Positions 9,322 through 19,948 are shown, numbered from the stretch's first letter. The stretch is 48,494 nucleotides of DNA from Sphingobacteriales bacterium (GCA_004292865.1 RDXP01000117.1:1-48494); one strand, 5' to 3'. A program made the numbers and translations. Notes: a model not told the origin generated them from the letters alone.

Positions 9322-10622
9322 TGTTGTACTACTTTTTTACATATATAGATAACCATTACAACTTCCCAGGTGCTGGACTTTTTAAGTTTATATCATTTAG
9401 GGCAGCAATGGCTATAATTTTATCGCTGATAATTACAACAGTTTATGGTGCTACACTTATCAATTATTTAAGGCAAAAACAAGTAGGCGAAACTGTACGC
9501 AACCTAGGTTTAGATGGGCAAATGCAAAAAGCGGGTACACCTACCATGGGTGGCTTAATTATTATTGCAGGCATTTTAATCCCTGTTTTATTGTTTGCCA
9601 AGCTCGAAAACATTTATATAATTTTAATGATAGTTACCACCCTGTGGATGGGTGCCATAGGTTTTTTAGACGATTATATAAAAATATTTAAAAAAAATAA
9701 AGAAGGCCTTGCGGGTAGGTTTAAAATTGTGGGGCAAGTAGGGCTATCGCTCATTGTAGGTTATACCATGTTTTTTCATTCCAATATTTTGGTACGAAAA
9801 AACATTTCTAAAATGCCAGTAAGCTACAGCAAATCAATGGGAAAACACACTGTGGGTTCGTCGCAAGAGGTAATATCGCCTAATGGCCAAAAATTAATAC
9901 GCATACAAAAACCCGATGGCGTATATTATGCCAAGGATGTAAAAAGCACCATAACCAATATTCCGTTTTATAAAAACAACGAGTTTGATTATGCCAAGGT
10001 TTTAAAGTTTTTGGGTGGTAATTATCAAAAATATGGCTTAATTGTTTTTTTACTTTTTACTATCGTAATTGTAACTGCAGTATCCAACGGTGCCAATATT
10101 ACCGATGGTATTGATGGCTTGGCTACGGGTACATCGGCCATTATTGGCTTAACACTGGCACTGCTGGCTTATGTATCGGGCAATACCATCATTGCCGATT
10201 ACCTTAACATTATTTACATACCTAACAGTGGCGAATTGGTAATTTTCGCAGGGGCTTTTGTAGGGGCTTGTATTGGCTTTTTATGGTACAACACCTACCC
10301 TGCCCAAGTTTTTATGGGCGATACTGGTAGCTTAACCATTGGTGGTATTATTGCCGTTTTTGCCATCATTATCCGAAAAGAATTATTAATACCCATTTTA
10401 TGTGGTGTGTTTTTAATCGAAAACCTATCGGTAATTATTCAAGTATTTTGGTTCAAGTTTACCAAGAAAAAATATGGCCAAGGGCGTAGGGTGTTTTTAA
10501 TGGCTCCGCTGCACCATCATTTTCAAAAAAAGGGTTACCACGAATCTAAAATTGTTACCCGTTTTTGGATTGTAGGCATTTTACTTGCCGTTATTACTAT
10601 TGTAACCTTAAAACTACGCTAA
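9321..10622 (+). CDS. mraY: phospho-N-acetylmuramoyl-pentapeptide-transferase
   Basis: 433 aa; [44 protein letters not shown]. Confidence 0.97.
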   Translation: MLYYFFTYIDNHYNFPGAGLFKFISFRAAMAIILSLIITTVYGATLINYLRQKQVGETVRNLGLDGQMQKAGTPTMGGLIIIAGILIPVLLFAKLENIYIILMIVTTLWMGAIGFLDDYIKIFKKNKEGLAGRFKIVGQVGLSLIVGYTMFFHSNILVRKNISKMPVSYSKSMGKHTVGSSQEVISPNGQKLIRIQKPDGVYYAKDVKSTITNIPFYKNNEFDYAKVLKFLGGNYQKYGLIVFLLFTIVIVTAVSNGANITDGIDGLATGTSAIIGLTLALLAYVSGNTIIADYLNIIYIPNSGELVIFAGAFVGACIGFLWYNTYPAQVFMGDTGSLTIGGIIAVFAIIIRKELLIPILCGVFLIENLSVIIQVFWFKFTKKKYGQGRRVFLMAPLHHHFQKKGYHESKIVTRFWIVGILLAVITIVTLKLR

Positions 10623-10623
10623 T

Positions 10624-12012
10624 ATGGAAAACCAAGCTACATATACTATAAACAGTTTTGTTTTTGATAGCCAAAAACCATTATTATGCATTTTAGGCGC
10701 AGGCGAAAGTGGTGTGGGCGCAGCTGTATTGGCACAAAAACAGGGTTATAATGTTTTTGTTTCTGATTTTGGTGAGATAAAAGAAAACTATAAAACCGAG
10801 TTACAAAACCTAAATATCCCATTCGAAGAAAACCAGCATAGCGAAGAAATTATACTTAAATCTGTTGAAATTATAAAAAGCCCAGGCATAGCCGATAAGG
10901 CACAAATAATACAAAAACTAATAGCTAATAATATCCCTATAATTTCCGAAATTGAATTTGCCAGCCGGTACACCAATGCCAAAACAATATGTATTACAGG
11001 TAGCAATGGCAAAACCACTACCACATTATTAACCTACCATATATTAAAAAACGCAGGCTTAAATGTAGGCTTAGCGGGTAATATTGGCTACAGCTTTGCT
11101 AGGCAAGTGGCTAAGCAAAACTTTGATATTTATGTATTAGAAATCAGCAGTTTTATGTTGGATAATATGTACGCCTTTAAGGCCGATATTGCCGTATTGC
11201 TAAACATAACTCCCGACCATTTAGATAGGTACGATTATGTGATGCAAAACTACGTAAACGCAAAATTTAGAATTATCCAAAACCAAACTTCGGCCAATCA
11301 TTTTATTTATTGTGATGATGATGCCGAAACCCTAAAAGAATTACCCAACAAAATCATACACGCACAAAAGCACCCTTTTTCTATCGAACATCCGCTAACA
11401 TCGGGTGCTTTTTTAAATAACAATACAATGCAAGTACATATAAAAGATAACGATACATTTGAAATGATGGTAAACGAACTGGCCATACAAGGCAAGCATA
11501 ATTTATACAATTCGATGGCATCGGGCATTGCGGCAAAAATTTTGGAGATACGAAATCCCACCATCCGCGAAAGCTTAAGTAACTTTAAAAACGCCGACCA
11601 CCGACTAGAGTTTGTAGCCAAAATAGCCGATGTTACTTTTATAAACGACTCTAAAGCCACCAATGTAAACTCCACTTGGTATGCGCTAGATTCGTACAAT
11701 ACCGATATTGTACTAATTATGGGCGGGGTAGATAAGGGTAACGATTACAACCAAATACGCGAACTAGTAAAGCAAAAAGTAAAAGCCATTGTATGCCTAG
11801 GCAAAAAAAACCAAGCCATACACAATGCTTTCGAAGATGTGGTAGAACTTATTGTAAACACAGCAACCGCAGCCGATGCCGTACAAGTTGCCTACCATTT
11901 AGCCAATAAAGGCGATACCGTTTTACTTTCGCCTGCCTGTGCAAGTTTCGATTTGTTTAGCAATTACGAAGATAGGGGAAACCAATTTAAACAAGCCGTA
12001 TTGGCTTTATAA
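10624..12012 (+). CDS. murD: UDP-N-acetylmuramoylalanine--D-glutamate ligase
   Basis: 462 aa; GAGESGVGAAVLA, TGSNGKTTTT, LEISSFML, NDSKATNVNSTWYAL. Confidence 0.96.
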   Translation: MENQATYTINSFVFDSQKPLLCILGAGESGVGAAVLAQKQGYNVFVSDFGEIKENYKTELQNLNIPFEENQHSEEIILKSVEIIKSPGIADKAQIIQKLIANNIPIISEIEFASRYTNAKTICITGSNGKTTTTLLTYHILKNAGLNVGLAGNIGYSFARQVAKQNFDIYVLEISSFMLDNMYAFKADIAVLLNITPDHLDRYDYVMQNYVNAKFRIIQNQTSANHFIYCDDDAETLKELPNKIIHAQKHPFSIEHPLTSGAFLNNNTMQVHIKDNDTFEMMVNELAIQGKHNLYNSMASGIAAKILEIRNPTIRESLSNFKNADHRLEFVAKIADVTFINDSKATNVNSTWYALDSYNTDIVLIMGGVDKGNDYNQIRELVKQKVKAIVCLGKKNQAIHNAFEDVVELIVNTATAADAVQVAYHLANKGDTVLLSPACASFDLFSNYEDRGNQFKQAVLAL

Positions 12013-12024
12013 TTAACAATCAAA

Positions 12025-13203
12025 ATGATGATAAACAATATTTTAAACCGTACTAAAGGCGACCGTTGGATATGGCTCATCATCATCCTATTGTCCATAC
12101 TTTCGGTATTGGCGGTGTACAGTTCTACAGGTACGTTGGCACATAAAAAAGGCGTAGGCTCCGAGTCGTTGGTTATCAAACACTTTATTTTTATTGTGGC
12201 TGGTTTTGGTTTAATATACTGTTCGCACTTAATAAACTACCGCTATTATGCTGGTATTTCTAAAATATTAATGATTATTACCATCCCATTATTACTTTAT
12301 ACCCTACTTTTTGGTAGCCATGTAAACGATGCCAGCCGTTGGGTAGCCATACCTGGTACAGGCTTAACTTTCCAAACATCGGATATGGCAAAACTAGCTT
12401 TAATAACCTTTTTAGCCCGCATGCTTACCAAAAAGCAGGAGAATATTAAAGATGTTAAGCAGGCGTTTATCCCCATTATGGGCTCGGTATTGGTGGTGTT
12501 TATTTTAATTGGTATTGCCAATTTATCTACCGCCTTAATGCTATTTGGCGTAAGCATATTGATACTATTAATTGGCCGTATAAGTTTTAAACAAATTTCT
12601 TTGGTGTGTTTAGGTGGGATGATTTTACTGGCTATTTTGGTGCTTTTTGGCCCACGGCGTGAAACCTATAAATCTCGTATCAACTCTTACATGCACCCCG
12701 AAATGCAACATTCCGACAAAACATTTCAGGAAGACCAAGCCAAAATAGCCATTGCCAACGGCGGTATTTTTGGCAAAGGCCCGGGCAATAGCATACAACG
12801 CAATTTTTTACCCCACCCCTATTCCGATTTTATTTACGCCATCATCATCGAAGAATATGGTATGCTGGGTGGCATTGCTGTAATTGTATTATACCTTATT
12901 TTAATGTACCGCATTATACGTATAGTTACCCAAGCACCCAAGGCATTTGGAGCATTATTGGCGGCTGGGCTAGGCTTTAGTTTAACCATACAAGCATTGG
13001 CCAATATGGCGGTGGCAGTAAATTTATTCCCCGTTACGGGTGTGCCTTTGCCCTTAGTAAGCATGGGCGGAACCAGCATTTTATTTACCAGTATAGCCTT
13101 TGGCATCATACTATCGGTAAGTAAAGATGTGGAAGAATATAAGGCCGAAAATTTAAAAAATAAAGACAAAATTATTGTAGGCGAAATCCCAGCAATGGCA
13201 TAA
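12025..13203 (+). CDS. ftsW: SEDS-family division protein FtsW
   Basis: 392 aa; polytopic; FIYAIIIEEYGMLGG and GVPLPLVSMGGTS. Confidence 0.93.
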   Translation: MMINNILNRTKGDRWIWLIIILLSILSVLAVYSSTGTLAHKKGVGSESLVIKHFIFIVAGFGLIYCSHLINYRYYAGISKILMIITIPLLLYTLLFGSHVNDASRWVAIPGTGLTFQTSDMAKLALITFLARMLTKKQENIKDVKQAFIPIMGSVLVVFILIGIANLSTALMLFGVSILILLIGRISFKQISLVCLGGMILLAILVLFGPRRETYKSRINSYMHPEMQHSDKTFQEDQAKIAIANGGIFGKGPGNSIQRNFLPHPYSDFIYAIIIEEYGMLGGIAVIVLYLILMYRIIRIVTQAPKAFGALLAAGLGFSLTIQALANMAVAVNLFPVTGVPLPLVSMGGTSILFTSIAFGIILSVSKDVEEYKAENLKNKDKIIVGEIPAMA

Positions 13204-13207
13204 ATAT

Positions 13208-14320
13208 ATGGAAACAGCAAAACGAATTATCATTAGCGGCGGCGGCACTGGGGGGCATATTTTCCCTGCTATTGCTATTGCCAATGCTTTGCGCCAAATA
13301 GATAGCCGCACCCAAATACTTTTTGTAGGTGCACTGGGCAAAATGGAGATGGATAAAGTACCCGCCGCAGGCTATCAAATTATTGGTTTAGATATTAAAG
13401 GTTTTCAGCGTAATAATTTATTAAAAAATTTAGCCCTTCCGTTTAAGGTATTAAAAAGTGTGTTACATGCCAGCACCATTATTAAAAACTTTAAGCCCAA
13501 TGTGGTGGTAGGTGTAGGCGGCTACGCATCGGGGCCTTTATTGTATGCGGCATCGTTAAAAAATGTGCCTATTTTAATACAAGAACAAAACTCGTATGCA
13601 GGCATTACCAATAAATATTTAGGTAAAAAAGCCAGTAAAATATGTGTAGCTTTTGATGGGATGGAAGCCTTTTTCCCAGCCAGTAAAATTATAAAAACAG
13701 GCAACCCTATTAGGCAAGCATCGGTAGCTATTGAAGGTAAACGAAACGAAGCTTTACAATATTTTGGCTTATCGCCGATAAAAAAAACCATACTACTTAC
13801 TGGCGGAAGCCTAGGCGCTGGTACGCTAAACAAAACCATATTAGCAGGGTTAGCCAAGCTCGAAGAAAACCATATACAGCTAATATGGCAAACAGGTAAA
13901 TACTATTACAAGGGAATTATTGAACAATACGGCAACCGAAGTAAAGATGCTGGCATAAAAATTTACGAGTTTTTAAACCGCATGGATTTTGCCTACGCTG
14001 CCGCCGATGTGATTATTTCGAGAGCTGGTGCAGGCACCATTGCCGAACTGTGTATGGTACAAAAACCTGTAATTTTAGTGCCATCGCCTAACGTGGCCGA
14101 AGACCATCAAACCAAAAACGCCAACGCATTAATTGATAAAAATTGCGCCCTTTTGGTAACCGATAAAAATGCCGAAACCGATTTAGTTGATACCGCTATA
14201 AAACTATTAAACGATAGCAAACTAATGCAAAGCCTAAGCAACAATATTGCCCAATTGGCCTTGCCCAATGCCGATACGGATATTGCCAAACAAATATTTA
14301 AACTAGCCCATAAAATATGA
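13208..14320 (+). CDS. murG: UDP-GlcNAc--undecaprenyl-PP-MurNAc-pentapeptide transferase
   Basis: 370 aa; ISGGGTGGHIFPAIAIANAL, GVGGYASGP, SRAGAGTIAEL. Confidence 0.96.
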   Translation: METAKRIIISGGGTGGHIFPAIAIANALRQIDSRTQILFVGALGKMEMDKVPAAGYQIIGLDIKGFQRNNLLKNLALPFKVLKSVLHASTIIKNFKPNVVVGVGGYASGPLLYAASLKNVPILIQEQNSYAGITNKYLGKKASKICVAFDGMEAFFPASKIIKTGNPIRQASVAIEGKRNEALQYFGLSPIKKTILLTGGSLGAGTLNKTILAGLAKLEENHIQLIWQTGKYYYKGIIEQYGNRSKDAGIKIYEFLNRMDFAYAAADVIISRAGAGTIAELCMVQKPVILVPSPNVAEDHQTKNANALIDKNCALLVTDKNAETDLVDTAIKLLNDSKLMQSLSNNIAQLALPNADTDIAKQIFKLAHKI

Positions 14321-15669
14321 TACTAGCCGATATACAAAAAGTTTATTTAGTAGGTATAGGTGGCATAGGTATGAGCGGACTTGCTCGCTACTTTCACCAC
14401 ATTGGTTGCCAAGTGTGCGGTTACGATAAAACCGAAACACCCTTAACCTTGGCTTTAATTGCCGAAGGTATGACGGTAAATTACGATGATAGCGTTGATA
14501 AAATTCCGCAAGCGTTTACGGTAAACACGCCTAACACCTTAATTATTTACACCCCAGCCATACCCGCAAACTCGCCCATTTTAAATTATTTTAAACAAAA
14601 CGGGTTCGAGCTGCAAAAACGTTCGCAGGTTTTAGGCATATTATCCAAAGGTATGTTTACCGTTGCTGTGGCAGGCACACACGGCAAAACCACCACCAGT
14701 TGTTTAATAGCACATATTTTACAAAGTTCGGGCAATAATTGTTCGGCATTTTTGGGGGGCATAAGCAGCAATTACAATACCAATGTGCTGTTTGGCGATA
14801 ACCATGTTTTGGTTGTGGAAGCCGATGAATACGATAGGTCTTTCCTTACCCTACATCCCGATATTGCCATTATAACATCAATGGATGCCGACCACCTGGA
14901 TATTTATGGCGATGAAAGCCACTTGGTGCAATCGTTCCAATTATTTGCCTCGCAAATAAAACCCGATGGTACCTTAATTGCCAAGCTGGGGCTCGATGTA
15001 AGCACAGGCACAACCTATTCAATTATTGGCAAAGCCGATGCCCAAGCCTATAATATTCGTATAGAAAACGGTGCATTTGTGTTCGATTTTAAAAATCAAA
15101 ACCTACAATTAGAAGGCTTAATTTTAGGTTTGCCTGGCCAGCACAATATCGAAAACGCCGTTGCTGCCATACAAGTAGCACTTTTAATGGATATTGATGT
15201 AAACCGAATTCGTGAAGCATTACACTCATTTAAGGGGGTAAAAAGGCGTTTCGAGTATCAGCTTAAAGCTAATAAAATATATGTGGACGATTATGCCCAC
15301 CACCCCGAAGAGTTAAAGGCTTGCTTTACAGCGATAAAAACCTTATATCCCGATAAGGAATTAACCGTAATTTTTCAGCCACATTTATTTACCCGTACCC
15401 GGGATTTTGCCGATGCCTTTGCACACGTTTTAAGCACTGCCGATGATTTGGTATTGTTAGATATTTACCCAGCCCGCGAGCTGCCGATAAAAAACGTAAA
15501 TAGCCAAATGTTGTTAGATAAAATTACCCTAAATAAAAAGCAAATTTGCAGTAAACAACAAGCCCTAGATTATATAAAAAACAAACAGCCCCAACTACTA
15601 TTAACCGTAGGTGCTGGCGATATTGATACCTTGGTTTTACCTTTACTTAACAGTTTAAAAGATGCTTAA
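14317..15669 (+). CDS. murC: UDP-N-acetylmuramate--L-alanine ligase
   Basis: 450 aa; GIGGIGMSGLA, AGTHGKTTTSC, DDYAHHPEE, FQPHLFTRT. Confidence 0.96.
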   Translation: MILADIQKVYLVGIGGIGMSGLARYFHHIGCQVCGYDKTETPLTLALIAEGMTVNYDDSVDKIPQAFTVNTPNTLIIYTPAIPANSPILNYFKQNGFELQKRSQVLGILSKGMFTVAVAGTHGKTTTSCLIAHILQSSGNNCSAFLGGISSNYNTNVLFGDNHVLVVEADEYDRSFLTLHPDIAIITSMDADHLDIYGDESHLVQSFQLFASQIKPDGTLIAKLGLDVSTGTTYSIIGKADAQAYNIRIENGAFVFDFKNQNLQLEGLILGLPGQHNIENAVAAIQVALLMDIDVNRIREALHSFKGVKRRFEYQLKANKIYVDDYAHHPEELKACFTAIKTLYPDKELTVIFQPHLFTRTRDFADAFAHVLSTADDLVLLDIYPARELPIKNVNSQMLLDKITLNKKQICSKQQALDYIKNKQPQLLLTVGAGDIDTLVLPLLNSLKDA

Positions 15670-16540
15670 AAAAATAAACTGGCGTTTGGTATTTAACACT
15701 TTTGCGTGGGCAATTAGCCTATCGGGATTGTTGGTGCTAATGAGTTTTATCGAAACCCAAAAAACCGAATTAACCTGCAAAACAGTAAAAGTACTATTGC
15801 CCGGCAACCAGTTTTTTATTGAACAAGCCGAGGTTGACGAAATTTTAAACGCCAATAACAAACAATTGGTGGGTAAAAGGTTACGTTATATCAATATCCA
15901 AAACCTAGAGGATAAACTAAAAGCAAATCCTTTTATACTGTTTGCCAAAGTTTACGCCGATATGGAAGGTACGCTACACGCCGAAATCACACAACGTGAA
16001 CCCATATTGCGCATATTTAACACCGCAGGGCAAGATTTTTATGTAGATGCCCAAGGGTTAAAAATACCACTATCAAGCCATTATACCGCCAGGGTTTTGG
16101 TAGCCAATGGGGCTATTAACGAAGCATTTAATGGTAAAATAGATACGCTAAAAACCCCGATGGGCAAAAGCGTATTTGCCATTGCCCATTTTATTGCTAC
16201 CGATACTTTATGGAACGAGCAGATAGAGCAAGTGTATGTAACACAAAATAACGTTATTGAACTTGTACCCCGTTTAGGCAACCAAAAAATTATTTTAGGC
16301 AATGCCGATAGCCTAAGCAATAAATTTAAAAACCTATATATATTTTATAAAAAAGCCATGCCCAAGGTAGGCTGGCAAACTTACAGCAGCATTAACCTAA
16401 GTTATAAAGGGCAAATTGTATGCGAAAAACGAGATACCTTATATCATAAACCCGACACCTTAAAAACGGCAGTTGCCGATAGTTTAATTCAAAAAACGAT
16501 TAAAAAAATTGTAAAAGATTCAATAAAAAAAATGCTATAA
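15662..16540 (+). CDS. ftsQ: FtsQ-like division protein
   Basis: 292 aa; N-terminal TM and POTRA/FtsQ-like layout between murC and ftsA. Confidence 0.85.
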   Translation: MLKKINWRLVFNTFAWAISLSGLLVLMSFIETQKTELTCKTVKVLLPGNQFFIEQAEVDEILNANNKQLVGKRLRYINIQNLEDKLKANPFILFAKVYADMEGTLHAEITQREPILRIFNTAGQDFYVDAQGLKIPLSSHYTARVLVANGAINEAFNGKIDTLKTPMGKSVFAIAHFIATDTLWNEQIEQVYVTQNNVIELVPRLGNQKIILGNADSLSNKFKNLYIFYKKAMPKVGWQTYSSINLSYKGQIVCEKRDTLYHKPDTLKTAVADSLIQKTIKKIVKDSIKKML

Positions 16541-16543
16541 AAA

Positions 16544-17887
16544 ATGGAAAAAGGCATCACAAAACAAGGTAAAAATTCGCCCATAGTAGTTGGGTTGGAT
16601 ATTGGTACTACCAAAATATGCGTAATTGTAGGCCGCCGAAACGAGTACGGTAAAATAGAGGTACTGGGCTTGGGCAAAGCCGAATCGGCTGGGGTAACCC
16701 GTGGCGTAGTATCTAACATTGCAAAAACTGTAAAAGGCATTGTAGATGCTGTAAAAGAAGGCAGTGCACAATCAAATGTGGATATTAGAGTGGTAAGCGT
16801 AGGTATTGCTGGGCAGCATATTAAAAGCCTACAACACCGAGGCATATTAACCCGTAAAGATTTAAGCTCCGAAATTTGCAAAAAAGATATCGACCGCCTA
16901 ATCGACGATATGTTTAAACTAGCCATGAACCCCGGCGAAGAAATTATTCATGTGCTTCCGCAAGAGTTTACCGTAGATAATGAACCTGGTGTAAAGGATC
17001 CAATTGGCATGGCAGGTGTTAGGCTCGAAGCTAATTTTCATATTATTACTGGACAAGTTACCGCCATTAAAAATATTATGAAATGCGTTACCAATGCCGA
17101 TTTAGAAACACAGGATTTGATATTAGAACCTTTGGCATCGTCCGAATCGGTATTAAGCGACGAAGAAAAAGAAGCTGGCGTAGTATTGGTGGATGTAGGC
17201 GGTGGCACTACCGATGTAGCTATTTTTCACGAAGGTATTATCCGCCATACGGCAGTAATTCCTTTTGGAGGCAATAGCATTACCGAAGATATTAAAGAAG
17301 GCTGCGCCGTTATGCGTAACCAAGCCGAGCTGCTAAAAGTTAAATTTGGTTCGGCCCTGGCCGATGAAAATAAAGACAACGAAATTGTATGCGTACCCAG
17401 CTTGCGTGGCCGCGAACCCAAAGAAATATCGATAAAAAACCTTGCCAATGTAATACAAGCCCGCATGGAAGAAATTATCGAACATGTGTATTACGAAATA
17501 AAATCGTCCAACTACGAAAATAAACTCATAGGCGGCATTGTAATTACAGGTGGTGGGGCGCAGCTAAAACATGTTACCCAATTGGTGGAATTTATTACAG
17601 GTTTCGATTGTAGGGTGGGTTACCCTACCGAACATTTGGCCAAAAACGAAGCCCTGCCTAAAAATGTATATGAAGATTTAAAAAGCCCCATGTATGCCAC
17701 AGGTATTGGTTTGCTGATGAAAGGCATCCAAAAAATAGAAGACGAAATGCTTAAAGATAACACCACAGCAAAGCAAACTAAAATTAGTGCCGAGCCTACA
17801 AAATCAAAAGGCTTATTCGCTTCAATAATTGAGGGAAGCAAAAAATTTATTAAAGACGATATTAGCGATACTGATTTTTTAAAGTAA
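16544..17887 (+). CDS. ftsA: cell division protein FtsA
   Basis: 447 aa; VGLDIGTTKICVIVG, VDVGGGTTDVAIF, ITGGGAQLKHV. Confidence 0.97.
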   Translation: MEKGITKQGKNSPIVVGLDIGTTKICVIVGRRNEYGKIEVLGLGKAESAGVTRGVVSNIAKTVKGIVDAVKEGSAQSNVDIRVVSVGIAGQHIKSLQHRGILTRKDLSSEICKKDIDRLIDDMFKLAMNPGEEIIHVLPQEFTVDNEPGVKDPIGMAGVRLEANFHIITGQVTAIKNIMKCVTNADLETQDLILEPLASSESVLSDEEKEAGVVLVDVGGGTTDVAIFHEGIIRHTAVIPFGGNSITEDIKEGCAVMRNQAELLKVKFGSALADENKDNEIVCVPSLRGREPKEISIKNLANVIQARMEEIIEHVYYEIKSSNYENKLIGGIVITGGGAQLKHVTQLVEFITGFDCRVGYPTEHLAKNEALPKNVYEDLKSPMYATGIGLLMKGIQKIEDEMLKDNTTAKQTKISAEPTKSKGLFASIIEGSKKFIKDDISDTDFLK

Positions 17888-17950
17888 TTGAAAGCGTGAA
17901 TTTGATGATTATTGAGAGATATAAGCGTTATGGTTTTACATCGTTTAGGT

Positions 17951-18057
17951 GCGTTAACGATTGCAACGGCATCCTTTTTTTTATTGCCCCCCATCTTGGG
18001 CAATTGGCAAATGGGGGGCAATAAAAAAAAGATATAGTGGAAAGCGTGTTAAAACGC
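17951..18057. repeat. two-tier inverted-repeat element, possible structured RNA or Bacteroidota repeat
   Basis: Perfect 20-nt arms TTTTTTTTATTGCCCCCCAT (17975-17994) and ATGGGGGGCAATAAAAAAAA (18011-18030), 16-nt loop; outer stem GCGTTAAC (17951-17958) with GTTaaAACGC (18048-18057). Confidence 0.75.
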
Positions 18058-18263
18058 CCAAATTATAATTTTTAAAAAATACATTATATATAACAATTGA
18101 AGCTAGTTAGTTACATGTTTAACTGCTCAGGAAATTAAGTTATCAACATTTTTTATTTTTCAACAGACTAACATTTGTGGAAAACGATTGTGGAAAAAGT
18201 TATATCATTACAATACATATTAACCTAAGTGTAAATTAATTTAAAAAACTGAATATTAAGTAT

Positions 18264-19898
18264 ATGAAGTTTGAAATGCTAAAAGAAAAATCATCTATTA
18301 TTAAAGTAATAGGTGTAGGCGGTGGCGGTGGCAATGCCGTAAACCACATGTATAGGCAAGGCATAGCCGGTGTAGATTTTATTATTTGTAACACCGATGC
18401 ACAGGCATTAGAGCTAAGCCCTATACCCAATAAGGTACAATTAGGTGCTAGCTTAACCGAGGGAATGGGCGCAGGTTCGATACCCGAAGTGGGTAAAAAC
18501 TCGGCCATCGAAAATATTGACGATATAAAAGATATGCTGGGTAGCAATACCCGAATGCTGTTTATAACCGCAGGTATGGGCGGCGGCACAGGCACAGGCG
18601 CAAGCCCAATTATTGCTAAAGCCGCCCGCGAACTAGATATACTAACAGTAGCCATTATTACTACGCCCTTTTCGTTCGAAGGAAAACGCCGTAAAATGCA
18701 GGCCGAAGATGGGCTGGAAGAGCTGAAGAAAAATGTAGATTCGTACCTTGTAATTTCTAACGATCGCCTTCGCGAGATTTTTGGTAACCTCACCCTAGGC
18801 TCGGCATTTGGCCAGGCCGATGATATTTTAACTACCGCCGCCAAGGGCATTGCCGAAATTATAACCCTACCAGGCTATATCAACGTTGATTTTAAGGATG
18901 TTCGCACCGTAATGAAAGATAGTGGTGTATCTATTATGGGAAGTTTTTCGGCCGAAGGCGAAGAACGGGCATTTAAAGCTGTAAAAGGTGCGCTATCATC
19001 CCCATTATTAAAAGATAACGAGATTGAAGGCGCAAGCTATATTTTGTTAAACATTAGCTCGGGCACCAAAGAAGTTACCATGGATGAGGTAAGCATTATT
19101 ACCGATTTTATACAGGAACAAGCAGGCCTATCGGCCGATTTAATATGGGGAAATTGTAGTGATGAAAACCTTGGCGAAAAAATATCGGTAACCATTATTG
19201 CTACCGGTTTTCAAACCAAAGAAGAACGCGAACAAACCCGCCAAAGCGTACCCGTAAAACAATACCTAAACGCCGAAAACCCATTGATAAAACCTGTTGC
19301 CAATGTTTTACAAGCAAGCAATAATTTTATTAAACCCCTTGCCGAACATACCCAGCCTGTGCCTAAAAAAGAAGATAAGCAACAGATTGACTTATTTGGC
19401 CACACCCTCGCTACAAAAGAAAAAAACACTTCGATAAGCGATACCAAATATATTGGTGAAGATATAATTAAACACCAATTGGTAGAGGAAGAAAAAGAAG
19501 AAGCCCCTACCGAAATCGAAGAACCATCGGCTTTAAAGTTTGATGTTAAAATTTCGGAATCGGAATTTGCTACGCCGTTATTTATACCCGCTGCGCCCGT
19601 TGCCGAAACACCAGAATTGGTGGATGTAGATGCGCATAAAAACGACGAATCGATGGAAGAACAATTGCGAAAATCGAAAGAACGTATTTTACGTTTAAAA
19701 GATTTAAGCATGAAACTGCGCACCAGCAATGGTTTACAAGAAATGGAAAACGAACCAGCCTATAAGCGTAAGCAAATGCTTATGGATAATGTTCCCCACT
19801 CCTCGGAATCAATAGTTTCTCGTTTTACGCTTTCGCTAGAGGATGGACAAACGGAAATACGGCCAAACAATTCCTTTTTGCATGACAATGTAGATTGA
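18264..19898 (+). CDS. ftsZ: cell division GTPase FtsZ
   Basis: 544 aa; GVGGGGGNAVNHM, CNTDAQAL, GGGTGTGASPI, with long C-terminal linker. Confidence 0.98.
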   Translation: MKFEMLKEKSSIIKVIGVGGGGGNAVNHMYRQGIAGVDFIICNTDAQALELSPIPNKVQLGASLTEGMGAGSIPEVGKNSAIENIDDIKDMLGSNTRMLFITAGMGGGTGTGASPIIAKAARELDILTVAIITTPFSFEGKRRKMQAEDGLEELKKNVDSYLVISNDRLREIFGNLTLGSAFGQADDILTTAAKGIAEIITLPGYINVDFKDVRTVMKDSGVSIMGSFSAEGEERAFKAVKGALSSPLLKDNEIEGASYILLNISSGTKEVTMDEVSIITDFIQEQAGLSADLIWGNCSDENLGEKISVTIIATGFQTKEEREQTRQSVPVKQYLNAENPLIKPVANVLQASNNFIKPLAEHTQPVPKKEDKQQIDLFGHTLATKEKNTSISDTKYIGEDIIKHQLVEEEKEEAPTEIEEPSALKFDVKISESEFATPLFIPAAPVAETPELVDVDAHKNDESMEEQLRKSKERILRLKDLSMKLRTSNGLQEMENEPAYKRKQMLMDNVPHSSESIVSRFTLSLEDGQTEIRPNNSFLHDNVD

Positions 19899-19912
19899 AG
19901 GTAATAAACATT

Positions 19913-19948
19913 AAAAAAGCCATTTCTTTAACAGAAATGGCTTTTTTT
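19913..19948. terminator. bidirectional intrinsic terminator between convergent ftsZ and the VOC gene
   Basis: AAAAAAGCCATTTCT-TTAAC-AGAAATGGCTTTTTTT, perfect stem with A-tract and T-tract. Confidence 0.9.

Noticed and set aside
17975-18030. Inverted repeat after ftsA as an ordinary intrinsic terminator
   Set aside because: T-run is 5' and A-run 3' within the stem, with no trailing U-tract in either direction; retained as a separate structured element instead.
4522-19729. Numerous - strand ORFs opposite the dcw genes (e.g. 11307..11699, 13522..13857, 19211..19729)
   Set aside because: Shadow ORFs antisense to conserved division/cell-wall genes; no family motifs seen.
3994-19898. Absence of murF and ddl from the dcw cluster as a potential anomaly
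   Set aside because: The order seen here fits what I know of Bacteroidota dcw clusters, where these genes can be elsewhere; absence from the window is not absence from the genome.
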